Source: CBDBND01 sp965262665
GTDB lineage: Bacteria; Pseudomonadota; Alphaproteobacteria; Rhodospirillales; Rhodospirillaceae
Direction: 5' to 3'
DNA: 64,000 bases
Assembly: GCA_965262665.1 (NCBI GenBank)
Contig: CBDHFR010000003.1
Span: 62,001 to 126,000 of the forward strand
The notes under the pieces were generated by a model, which saw only the letters and a list, made by a program, of their open reading frames with translations, searched no databases and was not told where the DNA came from. This document shows, piece by piece, positions 8,957 to 17,405 of this stretch. A program made the position numbers and the translations under genes. Positions within the stretch are counted from its first letter, which is position 1; the number at the start of each line of letters is the position of its first letter.

Positions 8957-9034
8957 TATCCCTTCCGAAAACCTCGTCCACACCTGGACGGTTTGCGTCA
9001 GGGAGATCAGCGGATAAGGTAAATGGAAGGGACA
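8957..9034 (+). mobile_element. short IS-D derivative (MITE-like)
   Basis: 78 bp with the IS-D left end (TATCCCTTCCGAAAACCT) and right end (GGTAAATGGAAGGGACA). Between them is sequence matching only the last 50 bp of the complete element at 33343-34434. It lies in the 326-bp space upstream of the secreted protein gene, where otherwise nothing is recognised. Confidence 0.7.
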
Positions 9035-9094
9035 GTTGATCATTTGTATATTTCTGTCTGGATGTTGGGTAGATAACCGATAAAGGTAACGACC

Positions 9095-9859
9095 ATGAGA
9101 CATGGATTGGGATTGGGATTGGTAGTTGTTTGCTTGATCCTCGCAACGCTTTCGCAAGCAATGGCGCAAGACCCGGCAAGCGGGCGCGATGCCTATACCG
9201 GCGACAAAGTCACCATCCGCACGATTAACGGCTCACACATCTGCACCACGATGAGGGATGGTACGCCGTGCGGCAGCGACCATTGGACCATCACCGAGCA
9301 AAACGACGGCACGCGTACGATACGCTCTTTTCACGACGGCACGGTCCGCGGGACACAAATGAACCTCGTTATGCGCGCGGACGAAGACCTGAAACCCCTT
9401 GAAGCCTTCATCAACGTTTACTCACAGGGCAATTTCTTGGGTTCCGGCTTTTACGTCATGAACGACGGAAAACTGGATGTAACCGTGAATGCTCCTGACG
9501 AATATTTCACCGATCAGGTGGAACTACCCGAGCACTATTCATTGCTACTCCATCCGATCTCAGTCGACGGTTGGCATTTCGGCCGTTACGACCGCGCGGT
9601 CGGCGGTGCACAGCCCATCACGTTGTGTACGCTAGGCGCTGCTCGACGTAGTGTTCACTGTGGCACTTATCCATTGGAGCTCGAATTCGTTGCCGACGAA
9701 ACGCTTACTGTCCCGGCTGGCACATTCGAAACTGAGCATTACAGATTCGGTCCTGACACGGACGTCTGGATCACTGGACCTGATGGCATCATGGTGCAAC
9801 ATGAATACCGTGTGCGCGATTCCCGCTGGCAGCTCACGGAAATTAAAGGTGATTACTAA
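9095..9859 (+). CDS. secreted protein with C-terminal VPAGTF motif
   Basis: 254 residues. The signal peptide ends in ATLSQAMAQ (cleavage after AMA), so the mature protein is periplasmic or secreted. The C-terminal part has TVPAGTFETEHYRF, then DVWITGPDG and a final basic/aromatic segment (WQLTEIKGDY). The same arrangement occurs in the gene at 59864-60556, so both belong to one family; the VPAGTF turn is also typical of DUF3108-like beta proteins. Two Cys pairs (HICTT, TPCGSD; TLCTLG, VHCGTY) suggest disulfides. The substrate is unknown. It lies inside the 44-bp inverted-repeat segment and has no operon partner. Confidence 0.7.
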   Translation: MRHGLGLGLVVVCLILATLSQAMAQDPASGRDAYTGDKVTIRTINGSHICTTMRDGTPCGSDHWTITEQNDGTRTIRSFHDGTVRGTQMNLVMRADEDLKPLEAFINVYSQGNFLGSGFYVMNDGKLDVTVNAPDEYFTDQVELPEHYSLLLHPISVDGWHFGRYDRAVGGAQPITLCTLGAARRSVHCGTYPLELEFVADETLTVPAGTFETEHYRFGPDTDVWITGPDGIMVQHEYRVRDSRWQLTEIKGDY

Positions 9860-10036
9860 AATACTTTGCGACGGGGATTGTCAGAGAAAATCTGCTTGGC
9901 TGTCCCTCCCTGTGCCCTTTTGGAGGTTTCAGGTCGCAAAAGCATGTGTTGTCTGGCTTAGACCGGCCAAGCACGGTCGCCGAAGCTAGCCCAACGACGG
10001 GAAAATTCTAACATACGACTTTAGTCTGACAATGCC

Positions 10037-10073
10037 TTTGTGGGTTCTTAAGATCCGGCCCTGTTAGTCTGAT
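10037..10073 (+). mobile_element. IS-A 3'-end scar
   Basis: 37 bp that resemble the last bases of IS-A (GGTTCTTAAGATCCGGCC then GTTAGTCTGA), squeezed between the 44-bp repeat and the next IS-A copy. It is left from an earlier insertion. Confidence 0.6.
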
Positions 10074-10076
10074 TAA

Positions 10077-10553
10077 GGCATTGTCAGACTAACTGGGCCG
10101 GAGCATAAGAAGCCCTAATAGAGGATCTTCAGGCAGCAAGTTGACGCCACTCGGCCAGGGCAGCGTCTCGGTCTTGTTTGAAAGTATCGCGGCTGTTGAG
10201 GTGGCGTTGGTGGTTGAAGTGGTTGTAGATCGAAGCGTAGATAGAGGCGAATTTCTGCAGGGTCTTGATGTCTCTGAACCGAGCCATCGCGCCTTCTCGT
10301 CGGCGGAACGGTTGGTGTGAATTTTCGGCTCGATTGTTAAGCCACTGACCGCAAAGCCGGCGCTCTTCGACCCCAATATCTTTCATAGCGGCGCCGTATG
10401 AACGAAGTCGGTCCGTGACAATCGAAGCGGGCCGGCCATAACGCTTCATAGCCTGCTTCAGAAACTCAAGCGCAGCCCTGTGATCTCGCCGTTTGGTGAC
10501 ATAGACCTCAAGGACTTCGCCGTCGTGATCGACAGCGCGCCATAGATAATGTA
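10077..10553 (-). mobile_element. IS-A variant copy, 5' truncated
   Basis: 3' part of a diverged IS-A on the minus strand, with its end repeat at 10077. The transposase frame (10129 to about 10553) keeps the second Asp (IVTDRLRSY) and the Glu (NNRAENSHQP) but has lost the first Asp and the N-terminus. Homology stops after ATAGATAATGT, exactly where the recombinase module begins, so the module probably cut this copy. Confidence 0.88.
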
Positions 10554-10771
10554 TTTTTCAGTCACCTTAGTCAGAGATGCGCTTGGATACGCTGTAGTAT
10601 GATAACTATATATTATCACTGACTTTATTTGCTATTCTTTCGAGTTCCAGCGCTTGCATTCCACACAATGATACGCTTGAATGCGCTCCGATTTGATGTC
10701 AGTCGGTTGCGCTTCGATTACGCATCCGGTAACGCACTCCAGGGCAGGATATACGCTAGCAGGAGGACACC
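10554..10771 (+). other. AT-rich leader of the recombinase module
   Basis: 218 bp before the first recombinase, with AT-rich sequence at 10600-10635 and a strong ribosome-binding site AGGAGG 6 bp before the start codon. The matching leader before the second copy (30923-31140) is diverged mainly in the AT-rich part. A promoter and recombinase binding sites are likely here but not resolved. Confidence 0.4.
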
Positions 10772-11956
10772 ATGCCGGGAAAGGACGCCACCAAACTCTC
10801 CAAACGCACCGTCGACACCCTTTGTGTCCAGAGCAAGGAGGCGGTGTTCTGGGATCGGGACCTGCCCGGCTTTGGGGTCAGGGTCTACACCACGGGGCGT
10901 AAAGTCTATGTTGTCCAATCGCGCGGCCCGGACGGGCCCAAGCGGGTGACCATCGGCCGGCATGGAAAGATTTCGGCCGAGCAGGCGCGTAAGGACGCAG
11001 CCGTCCTCATCGACCGCATCAAGCGGGGCGAGCCTCCGGTTCCGCCGCCGCCCGTTCCGGCGTGGACCGTGTCCGCTCTGGCCGAGCGCTACATGGAGGG
11101 CCATGTCGCGGTGAGCTGCCGGCCGGCAACTATAAAAATCTACCGGGCCGTCGTCACCAAATACATCCTGCCGGAGCTCGGCGAACTTCCCATCGACGCG
11201 GTGGACCGCGCGCATGTCTCGGCCCTGCACTGCGCGCTTCGCGACAAGCCTTATCAGGCCAACCGGGCGGTGGAAGTGCTCTCGAAGATGCTTTCTCTCG
11301 CCGAGGCTTGGGGGTTAACGCCACCACGGCAGAACCCATGCCGGTCGGTGCGAAAGTACCAGGAGCGACGGCGTGAGCGGTTTCTCACGGCGGAAGAATA
11401 CCGCCGCCTGGGCCGGGTGCTGGATGCAGCGGCAGCGGACGGCTCGGCCTGGCCGTCGGCCATCGCGGCGTTCCGCCTGCTGCTGCTGACCGGATGCCGG
11501 CGGAACGAGATCGTGACCCTGCGCTGGGACGATGTCGACCGCACCGCGGGGGAACTGCGCTTGCCGGATTCCAAGACCGGTGCGCGCCGGGTTCCATTGA
11601 CGCCGGCGGTGGCGGCGGTATTGGACGGCATTCCCCGCATCGCCGGCAATCCCTGGGTAATCGTCGGCCAGAAACCGGCTGCGCATCTTTCGAATATAGA
11701 ACCGGTCTGGATCCGCCTGCGGGCGCGGGCCGGGTTGGAAGATGTCCGGATTCACGACCTCCGCCATTCCTATGCCAGCCGCGCGCTGGCACTTGGCGAG
11801 GGATTGCCGATGATCGGCAAGCTCCTGGGCCACACCAAAGTCACGACAACCGCGCGCTACGCCCATCTGGCACGGGACACGGAGAAGCTCTCGGCGGCGA
11901 AGGTGGGCGGCAGCATCGGGGCGGATATTCTGCCCCACGATGGCGCCGCCGCGTGA
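10772..11956 (+). CDS. tyrosine recombinase/integrase, first of a tandem pair
   Basis: 394 residues. An N-terminal DUF4102-like arm-binding domain (residues 10-90, FWDRDLPGFGVRVY) is followed by a core-binding domain (100-195) and the catalytic domain. The catalytic residues are Arg in LTGCRRNEI (244-245), HDLRH (328-332), LLGHTKVTT (351-359) and the nucleophile Tyr363 in ARYAHL. It is of the P4-integrase type found in genomic islands. A very similar integrase follows 33 bp downstream, so the two are probably cotranscribed and may act as a heteromeric pair. The inverted twin is at 29738-30922. Confidence 0.93.
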   Translation: MPGKDATKLSKRTVDTLCVQSKEAVFWDRDLPGFGVRVYTTGRKVYVVQSRGPDGPKRVTIGRHGKISAEQARKDAAVLIDRIKRGEPPVPPPPVPAWTVSALAERYMEGHVAVSCRPATIKIYRAVVTKYILPELGELPIDAVDRAHVSALHCALRDKPYQANRAVEVLSKMLSLAEAWGLTPPRQNPCRSVRKYQERRRERFLTAEEYRRLGRVLDAAAADGSAWPSAIAAFRLLLLTGCRRNEIVTLRWDDVDRTAGELRLPDSKTGARRVPLTPAVAAVLDGIPRIAGNPWVIVGQKPAAHLSNIEPVWIRLRARAGLEDVRIHDLRHSYASRALALGEGLPMIGKLLGHTKVTTTARYAHLARDTEKLSAAKVGGSIGADILPHDGAAA

Positions 11957-11989
11957 GGCGGACAGAAACGAAAGACCGGGAGCGCAGAC

Positions 11990-13204
11990 ATGGCCAAATT
12001 GCAAACCAAGACGATTTCGAGGCGCACCGTCGCAGCGCTCAAGGTCGAAAAGGATACGGTGTTCTGGGACAGCGAGCTGCTGGGCTTCGGGGTGCGGGTC
12101 TATCCCTCGGGGAGTAAATACTACGTCGTCCAGACCAGGGCCGGAGGCGCCGCGGCGAAACGGGTGACCGTTGGCCGCCACGGGGTGATCACCGCCGAGG
12201 AGGCACGGCGGCGCGCGGCGCTGATCATCGCCCGGATCAAGGCGGGCGAGGCGCCCGTCCCGGAACCGATGGCTTTGAGGCTCACAGACGGACCGACAGT
12301 GGGCGAACTTGCGGCGCGGTATCTGGCCGAGCATGTGGCGGTGCGCTGCAAGCCGAAGACCGTGGCGATGTACCGTCTGATCATTGAGAAGCACATCGTG
12401 CCCGCCCTCGGCAAACTATGCGCGCCTGAGGCCAGCCAAACGCATGTGGCGGAACTGCATTACAAGCTCCGCGCTATGCCCGTCATGGCCAACCAGGTGG
12501 TGGACACGCTGTCGCGGATATTCAAAACCGCGGAGGATCGCGGCCTTGTCCCGGCGGGGAGTAATCCCTGCCGCTATCAAGTCAAGTACAAGGAGCGTAA
12601 GCGCGAGCGGTTCTTAACGGAGGAGGAATTCCGCCGCCTGGGCCGGGTGTTGAGCGCGGCCGAGACCTGCCGCGGTGTCTCGGTGCATGCGGTGGCGGCG
12701 ATCCGGCTGCTGCTGCTGACCGGGTGCCGGCGCAACGAGATATTGACGCTGCGTTGGGAGGACGTGGATCTGGAGGCGAATGAACTGCAACTCAGCGATA
12801 GCAAAACCGGCCCCAGGGCGATTTCACTGTCGCCCGAGGCGGTGCGGGTACTGACACAATTACCGCGCGTTCCAGACAACCCGTGGGTCATTCCGGGAAA
12901 GGTCAAGGGCAGTTACATGCGCAACGTCAATGACCCGTGGAAAATCATCCGCAAACGCGCGGGACTGGCGGACGTGCGGCTTCACGATCTGCGCCACTCC
13001 TATGCCAGCCGGGCGCTGGCGCTGGGCGAAAGCCTGCCCATGATCGGAAAGCTGCTTGGCCACAGTAAGATCGAGACGACGGCGCGCTATGCGCATCTTG
13101 CCCGGGATTCGGTGCAGGAGTCAGCAGCCCGCATCGCCGACAGCATCGCCGCCGACATCCTGGGCGGGCGGTGGAGACAGGCTGCCGGGCTCTCCGCCAA
13201 CTGA
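11990..13204 (+). CDS. tyrosine recombinase/integrase, second of the pair
   Basis: 404 residues with the same domain order as the previous gene: FWDSELLGFGVRVY near the N-terminus, then Arg in LTGCRRNEI, HDLRHSYASRALALGE, LLGHSKIETT and Tyr in ARYAHL. All active-site residues are present. It starts at the ATG 33 bp after the first integrase. The two proteins are diverged paralogs, which argues for an old tandem duplication with retained dual function. The inverted copy at 29384-29695 keeps only the first 100 codons. Confidence 0.93.
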   Translation: MAKLQTKTISRRTVAALKVEKDTVFWDSELLGFGVRVYPSGSKYYVVQTRAGGAAAKRVTVGRHGVITAEEARRRAALIIARIKAGEAPVPEPMALRLTDGPTVGELAARYLAEHVAVRCKPKTVAMYRLIIEKHIVPALGKLCAPEASQTHVAELHYKLRAMPVMANQVVDTLSRIFKTAEDRGLVPAGSNPCRYQVKYKERKRERFLTEEEFRRLGRVLSAAETCRGVSVHAVAAIRLLLLTGCRRNEILTLRWEDVDLEANELQLSDSKTGPRAISLSPEAVRVLTQLPRVPDNPWVIPGKVKGSYMRNVNDPWKIIRKRAGLADVRLHDLRHSYASRALALGESLPMIGKLLGHSKIETTARYAHLARDSVQESAARIADSIAADILGGRWRQAAGLSAN

Positions 13205-13310
13205 TAAAGACAATGAGCCAAGATGATCCGCTGGAGCTCATAAAGATGCGTCGTCACCTTGGTGGGAGCCATCACGAGTTTATGCGGATGAAGTAGACCG
13301 AAGGGACAGG

Positions 13311-13529
13311 TTCATCAACCTGGAAGAGCTGCCGTCAGCCGTGCCGATGGTGCAGGCCGCGCTCTACCAGCTAGTGCTCGACCGCAAGGTCGGCGAATAC
13401 CAGCTGCCCGAGGGCGCCTCGCTCATCGCCTGCGGCAACCGCGACACCGACCGCGGCGTGGTCCACCGCATGCCGACCCCGCTCGCCTCGCGCTTCGTCC
13501 ACCTCGAAATCCGCATCGACGCCGAGGAC
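13311..13529 (+). pseudogene. MoxR-type AAA ATPase fragment
   Basis: About 73 codons (FINLEELPSAVPMVQAALYQ, then LPEGASLIACGNRDTDRG and HRMPTPLASRFVHLEI) match the core of MoxR-family AAA+ ATPases from Walker B to the region after sensor 1. Both ends are missing: upstream is unrelated sequence, downstream an IS-A end at 13530. No partner VWA-domain gene is left nearby. Confidence 0.8.
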
Positions 13530-13553
13530 GGCATTGTCAGACTAACTGGGCCG
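13530..13553. mobile_element. solo IS-A terminal repeat scar
   Basis: 24 bp matching the IS-A 3' end (GGCATTGTCAGACTAACTGG). It joins the MoxR fragment to an unrelated IS5 remnant, which indicates deletion between IS copies. Confidence 0.75.
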
Positions 13554-13822
13554 AAACTGGAAGCGGAACTGAAGCGGATCGGCCGATGGACCCTGGAAAT
13601 CGTCAAGCGCTCGAACGGCGCACAAGGGTTTGAGGTTCTGCCCCGCCGCTGGGTTGTCGAGCGCACCTTGACTTGGTTAAACCGCAACCGGAGACTGACC
13701 AAAGACTTTGAGGCAAAATCGCCGCCGCCCAGGCTTGGCTCTTCATTGCCAGCGTTCAACTCCTCGCCCGGCGACTCGCAAGGGCTTGAAAAACAACGAT
13801 TCATTATGGACCAGACTCTTAG
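13554..13822 (+). pseudogene. IS5-family transposase, C-terminal remnant, frameshifted
   Basis: The sequence reads GFEVLPRRWVVERTLTWLNR then RRLTKDFE, the C-terminal signature of IS5 (IS427-like) DDE transposases, including the catalytic Glu in VVERT. After DFEAK the frame shifts and continues as IAAAQAWLFIASVQLLARRL. It ends with an element end resembling GGACCAGACTCT at 13808-13819. Confidence 0.8.
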
Positions 13823-13917
13823 AGAAACCCTTGAACCGAGCGTCCCCTAAGCACCAGGAGCAAGTTGATTCAGCGAGCCGCATCTCCGGTTTCGAGCCAA
13901 AAGAAGTTGCCGGCGGT

Positions 13918-15714
13918 GTGCTCGGCGCAAGGGTTGGTTGTCTGGCATGGCTACTGCTGGTAGGCAGTTCTAACGTGGCCGCCGAGACTCACGGCATTGC
14001 CATGCACGGGTCACCCAAATACCGCCCGGATTTCGAACATCTGGATTACGTCAATCCCGAGGCTCCGAAGGGCGGAGAGCTGGGGCGTGCGGTCACTGGT
14101 ACTTTCAACAGCCTCAACCCTTTCATAATCAAGGGCGTTCCGGCGCAAGGCCACCATCTAATATTCGAGAGCCTTTTAAAGCGGACTCGGGATGAGCCGT
14201 TCTCGCTCTACGGGCTTATCGCAGAGTCGATCAAGGTGCCAGACGACCGCTCCGCAATCACGTTCAAACTAAGGCCGGAGGCACGTTTTCATAATGGCAC
14301 CCAAGTCACCGCTGAAGACGTCGTCTTCTCCTGGAAGACCCTTAAGGAGCTAGGTCTGCCCAATCACCGGCTCTACTACAACCAGGTCCAACGCATTGAG
14401 CGACCGGAGCCGCACTCGGTAAAGTTTGTCTTCTATGCCGAATCACAGGACCGCGAACTGCCAATGATTCTTGGCCTGATGCCCATCCTGTCAAAGGCCT
14501 ACTACACGACGACTAAGTTCGAAGAGACAACGCTCGATCCACCGCTTGGCAGCGGTCCTTACCGTGTTTCGAGTATAGATGTCGGTCGCAGCATTGAGTA
14601 TCGCCGCGATCCTGACTACTGGGGACGTGACCTACCGATTAACCGCGGCCAATACAATTTTGACCGCATTTGGTTCGACTACTATCGCGACGGCGACGTT
14701 ATGATGGAGGCTTTCAGGGCAGGTGAGTACAACTTCCGCAATGAGCACTCGGCGCAGCGCTGGGCGACTGGGTACGACTTCCCCGCGGTCGCCGATGGTC
14801 GCGTCAGGCTTGAACTCTTGCCACATGGCCGACCTTCGGGGATGTTTGCCTTCGTTTTCAATACACGAAGACAGATTTTCTCTGATCGTAACGTCCGTCA
14901 CGCGCTTGCGTACGCTTTCGATTTCGAGTGGGTCAACAAGAACCTTCTTCACGGGGCGTATGTACGCACAAAAAGTATCTTTGATAACTCCGACCTTGGC
15001 TCGCGCGATGTTCCCGAAGGACCGGAGCGGGATTTACTTGAGGCGTTTCGCGGGCCGTTACCGACCAAGCTATTCGTGAACCCTTACTCTCCGCCGGGCG
15101 CTGGTGGAGGCATACGCGCCAATCTGCTGGCGGCGAGCCGCTTGCTGAACGACGCCGGGTGGACCGTAAGGGAGGGGCGGCTCGAACGATCGGCCGATGG
15201 CCTGCCGATGACATTTGAGATATTGCTATTGCATCGCGAGAACGAGAAGGTCGCGCTCGCTTTTGCTCGCAATCTCAAGCGGCTGGGCGTCGCAGCCCGG
15301 GTCCGTACCGTCGATACCGCGCAGTATCAGTATCGGCTTAACACCTACGATTTTGACATGATCATCTACCACTGGGGTGTGTCGCTTTCGCCGGGTAACG
15401 AGCAAGCCTACTACTGGTCAAATGCGGCGGCCGAACAGGAGGCGACACGCAATTATCCTCGGGTACGGAATCCAGTCGTCGATGAACTCATTGATCGTAT
15501 GACTAAAGCTCAGGACCGCCAATCTTTCGTTTATCATGTCAGAGCGATGGATCGTGTGCTGCTGTGGGGATACCACTTTATCCCCCTCTATCACCTCAAG
15601 GATGATCGCGTTGCCTATCGGAAGACGCTTGGCCGTCCGGAGAACACGCCACTCTACGGTTTCTTCTTGGAGGCATGGTGGGAAGACCCCGCAAGGGCCG
15701 CGATCGACCGGTGA
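13918..15714 (+). CDS. yejA: ABC transporter solute-binding protein, family 5 (YejA-like)
   Basis: About 598 residues from the GTG at 13918. The start is uncertain since the frame is open from the IS5 remnant; 13918 is chosen because a signal peptide follows directly (LGARVGCLAWLLLVGSSNVAA). The mature part shows the peptide/oligopeptide SBP_bac_5 pattern (GTFNSLNPFI, FKLRPEARFHNGTQVTAEDV, LDPPLGSGPYRV, YYRDGDVMMEAFRAGEYNFR), the form seen in YejA-type periplasmic proteins that take up microcin C-like peptides. No permease or ATPase genes follow; an IS remnant lies immediately downstream, so the rest of the operon has been lost or moved. Confidence 0.88.
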   Translation: MLGARVGCLAWLLLVGSSNVAAETHGIAMHGSPKYRPDFEHLDYVNPEAPKGGELGRAVTGTFNSLNPFIIKGVPAQGHHLIFESLLKRTRDEPFSLYGLIAESIKVPDDRSAITFKLRPEARFHNGTQVTAEDVVFSWKTLKELGLPNHRLYYNQVQRIERPEPHSVKFVFYAESQDRELPMILGLMPILSKAYYTTTKFEETTLDPPLGSGPYRVSSIDVGRSIEYRRDPDYWGRDLPINRGQYNFDRIWFDYYRDGDVMMEAFRAGEYNFRNEHSAQRWATGYDFPAVADGRVRLELLPHGRPSGMFAFVFNTRRQIFSDRNVRHALAYAFDFEWVNKNLLHGAYVRTKSIFDNSDLGSRDVPEGPERDLLEAFRGPLPTKLFVNPYSPPGAGGGIRANLLAASRLLNDAGWTVREGRLERSADGLPMTFEILLLHRENEKVALAFARNLKRLGVAARVRTVDTAQYQYRLNTYDFDMIIYHWGVSLSPGNEQAYYWSNAAAEQEATRNYPRVRNPVVDELIDRMTKAQDRQSFVYHVRAMDRVLLWGYHFIPLYHLKDDRVAYRKTLGRPENTPLYGFFLEAWWEDPARAAIDR

Positions 15715-15768
15715 TCGTCCAGTTGTTCCTGCTGTTTACCTGACATTGTCAGACTAGAGCACGGGCGT

Positions 15769-15828
15769 TTACTTTGCCACGTAGCCAGTGTCTTTGAGGT
15801 AGTTCCAGCATTGGTTTGGGTCGAAGGG
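15769..15828 (-). pseudogene. IS630-type transposase C-terminal tail remnant
   Basis: About 19 codons on the minus strand (PFDPNQCWNYLKDTGYVAK then stop) resemble the final residues of IS630-family transposases. It is bounded by IS-A-like end sequences on both sides (CATTGTCAGACTA near 15743 and CCGTCAGACTAAA near 15830). A short match, so tentative. Confidence 0.4.
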
Positions 15829-16045
15829 CACCGTCAGACTAAATCGCCTTGAGCAGGGAAATAAGCTCTCCTAGCCTCGGGTCATGCAAAATCCCTTCCG
15901 TTATTTCAACAGCTCGCCCGAGGTCATCCGCCTCGCGGTGATGACGGATATCCGCTATCCGCTGCCCGTTGTCGCTGAAAAACGTCGAAGACGTCCTATT
16001 TGAGCGGGGCATCGGCGTCTCTTACGAGACCTATGTGGACGCCCC

Positions 16046-16364
16046 CTGCAGTGCAAGTAAGGAATTTGAACAACTTGTGACATGCGGTCAGATACTGTCG
16101 TATGTCCGGCCTCTGTGAAGCGGCATTCAAGCGCCGCGGGCCCATATGGTGTTCGTGGATCGGATCCAAATCGGTGCGGCGGTATGCTTCACAGCCCTGA
16201 GTCTCGTACTGGTTTTCCCGACCCCGTCGTTGCTGACCTTGTGCCCCTATGTTGTCTTTCGTCCCAACCGCACCAACCGGGGTTATCCACGCATCACGAC
16301 CTCAAGACCGTGTCCGCAGAGCCCGGCGTTCCAATTCCAAACAGACCCTTCCTCTTCCAGCCAG
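16046..16364 (-). other. noncoding end of IS110 element, candidate bridge-RNA region
   Basis: 319 bp between the transposase stop and the element end, with no coding signature. In IS110/IS1111 elements the noncoding end encodes a structured bridge RNA that pairs with target and donor DNA. Location and size fit, but no fold was computed. Confidence 0.4.
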
Positions 16365-17405
16365 CTATTCCGCACCAGCGGCAACCGCTGCTGGCGCCCG
16401 GTAGGTTTCCTTCTTGACCGACAGCGCCCAGATGATGCGCGCCATCTTGTTCGCTAGCGCGACGGCGACCAGCTTCGGCGGCTTTCCCGCCAGCATCATC
16501 CTCCGGAGCCAGGGATCGCCCAGCTCCTCGCGCTTGCGCATATGCCGGAGAACAGACGTTGCGCCCAGGACGAGCAACCGGCAAAGATCGCGCTGCCCCA
16601 TCTTGGTGATCCGGCCGAGCCGCTGCTTGCCGGCCGTCGAGTGCTGCCGCGGTGTCAGCCCGACCCAGGCCGCGAAGTCCCGCCCGCAGCCGAAGTTCTC
16701 CATCGGCGGCGCAAAGGCATGCAGCGCCATCGCACAGATCGGGCCGATGCCGGGGATCGTCATCAGCCGCTTCATGTCCTCACCCGCCCGGGTCCGGGAA
16801 CGGATCTCCTTCTCAAGGCCGGCGATCTGCTCACTGAGAGCGGCAACCTGCTCGAACAGCAGTTTGGCCATCGACACGACCTGTTCGGGAAGCGACCCTT
16901 CCACTTCTGCCAACTCAAGCCGCATCACCGCGAAGCCCGCCACACCCTGGGCCGCGATCACGCCGAATTCCGCAAGCTGGCCCCGAAGTGAATTGATCGT
17001 CTGCGTGCGTTGGCGGACAAGCAGTGCGCGGGTACGAAACAGCATTGCATCCGCCTGCGCCTCCACCGACTTCACTGCCACGAACCGCATGGATGGGCGC
17101 TGTGCCGCCTCGACGATCGCGGCCGCGTCGTTACTGTCATTCTTCTGCCGTTTCAGGAATGGCTTGACATAGATCGGCGGGATCAGCTTGCACGTGTGGC
17201 CAAGAGCGATGATCTGTCGACCCCAGTAATGCGCGCCGCCGCAGGCCGCCATCACAATCTGGCACGGCGGCGCTTCGGAGAGGAATACGAGGAACTTTTC
17301 TCGCGAAAGCTTTTTGCCGAACACCGGCTTGCCTTCCGCCGTTGCCCCATGGAGTTGGAAACTCCTCTTCGAAATGTCGATGCCGATAATGGTAACTTGG
17401 TCCAT
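16365..17405 (-). CDS. IS110-family DEDD transposase, catalytic Glu replaced
   Basis: 346 residues from the ATG at 17405 (MDQVTIIGIDISK, the canonical IS110 start; the frame is open further upstream). The N-terminal RuvC-like DEDD domain has Asp in GIDISK and the two Asp in KNDSNDAAAI. The segment that normally reads MEACGGAHYW is VMAACGGAHYW, so the second acidic residue (Glu) is Ala through one base change (GAG to GCG). The C-terminal transposase_20 domain is intact (IPGIGPICAMALHA, FAAWVGLTPRQHSTAGKQ) with its usual Ser replaced or shifted. Probably inactive in catalysis. Confidence 0.9.
   Translation of the reverse strand: MDQVTIIGIDISKRSFQLHGATAEGKPVFGKKLSREKFLVFLSEAPPCQIVMAACGGAHYWGRQIIALGHTCKLIPPIYVKPFLKRQKNDSNDAAAIVEAAQRPSMRFVAVKSVEAQADAMLFRTRALLVRQRTQTINSLRGQLAEFGVIAAQGVAGFAVMRLELAEVEGSLPEQVVSMAKLLFEQVAALSEQIAGLEKEIRSRTRAGEDMKRLMTIPGIGPICAMALHAFAPPMENFGCGRDFAAWVGLTPRQHSTAGKQRLGRITKMGQRDLCRLLVLGATSVLRHMRKREELGDPWLRRMMLAGKPPKLVAVALANKMARIIWALSVKKETYRAPAAVAAGAE

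Larger units (their letters stand above)
7794..10036. mobile_element. segment bounded by 44-bp inverted repeats
   Basis: The left arm 7794-7837 and right arm 9993-10036 match inversely at 42 of 44 positions. Each starts with the IS-A-type GGCATTGTCAGACTAAA but continues with a sequence (TCGTATGTTAGAATTTTCCC) not found at any IS-A end in the window. Inside lie a complete IS-B, an IS-A fragment, an IS-D derivative and the secreted protein gene at 9095. This may be a composite or a nonautonomous transposon of a third IS6-like type later invaded by IS-B. Confidence 0.6.
10540..12290 (+). repeat. recombinase module, copy 1 of a long inverted repeat
   Basis: This stretch (leader, first recombinase, start of second) recurs inverted at about 29398-31151. 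The two copies are near-identical over the first recombinase gene and about 85% alike in the AT-rich leader. The copies face each other across about 17-18 kb. Confidence 0.9.

Noticed and set aside
11315..12394. 359-codon open frame opposite the two recombinases, and similar ones at 29309-30133
   Set aside because: It runs across the end of one gene and the start of the next, which a real antisense gene would rarely do, and is repeated in both module copies only because the recombinases are.
13341..13850. 169-codon frame joining the MoxR and IS5 fragments
   Set aside because: It is a chance fusion across an IS-A end scar; both halves are parts of known families with their ends missing.
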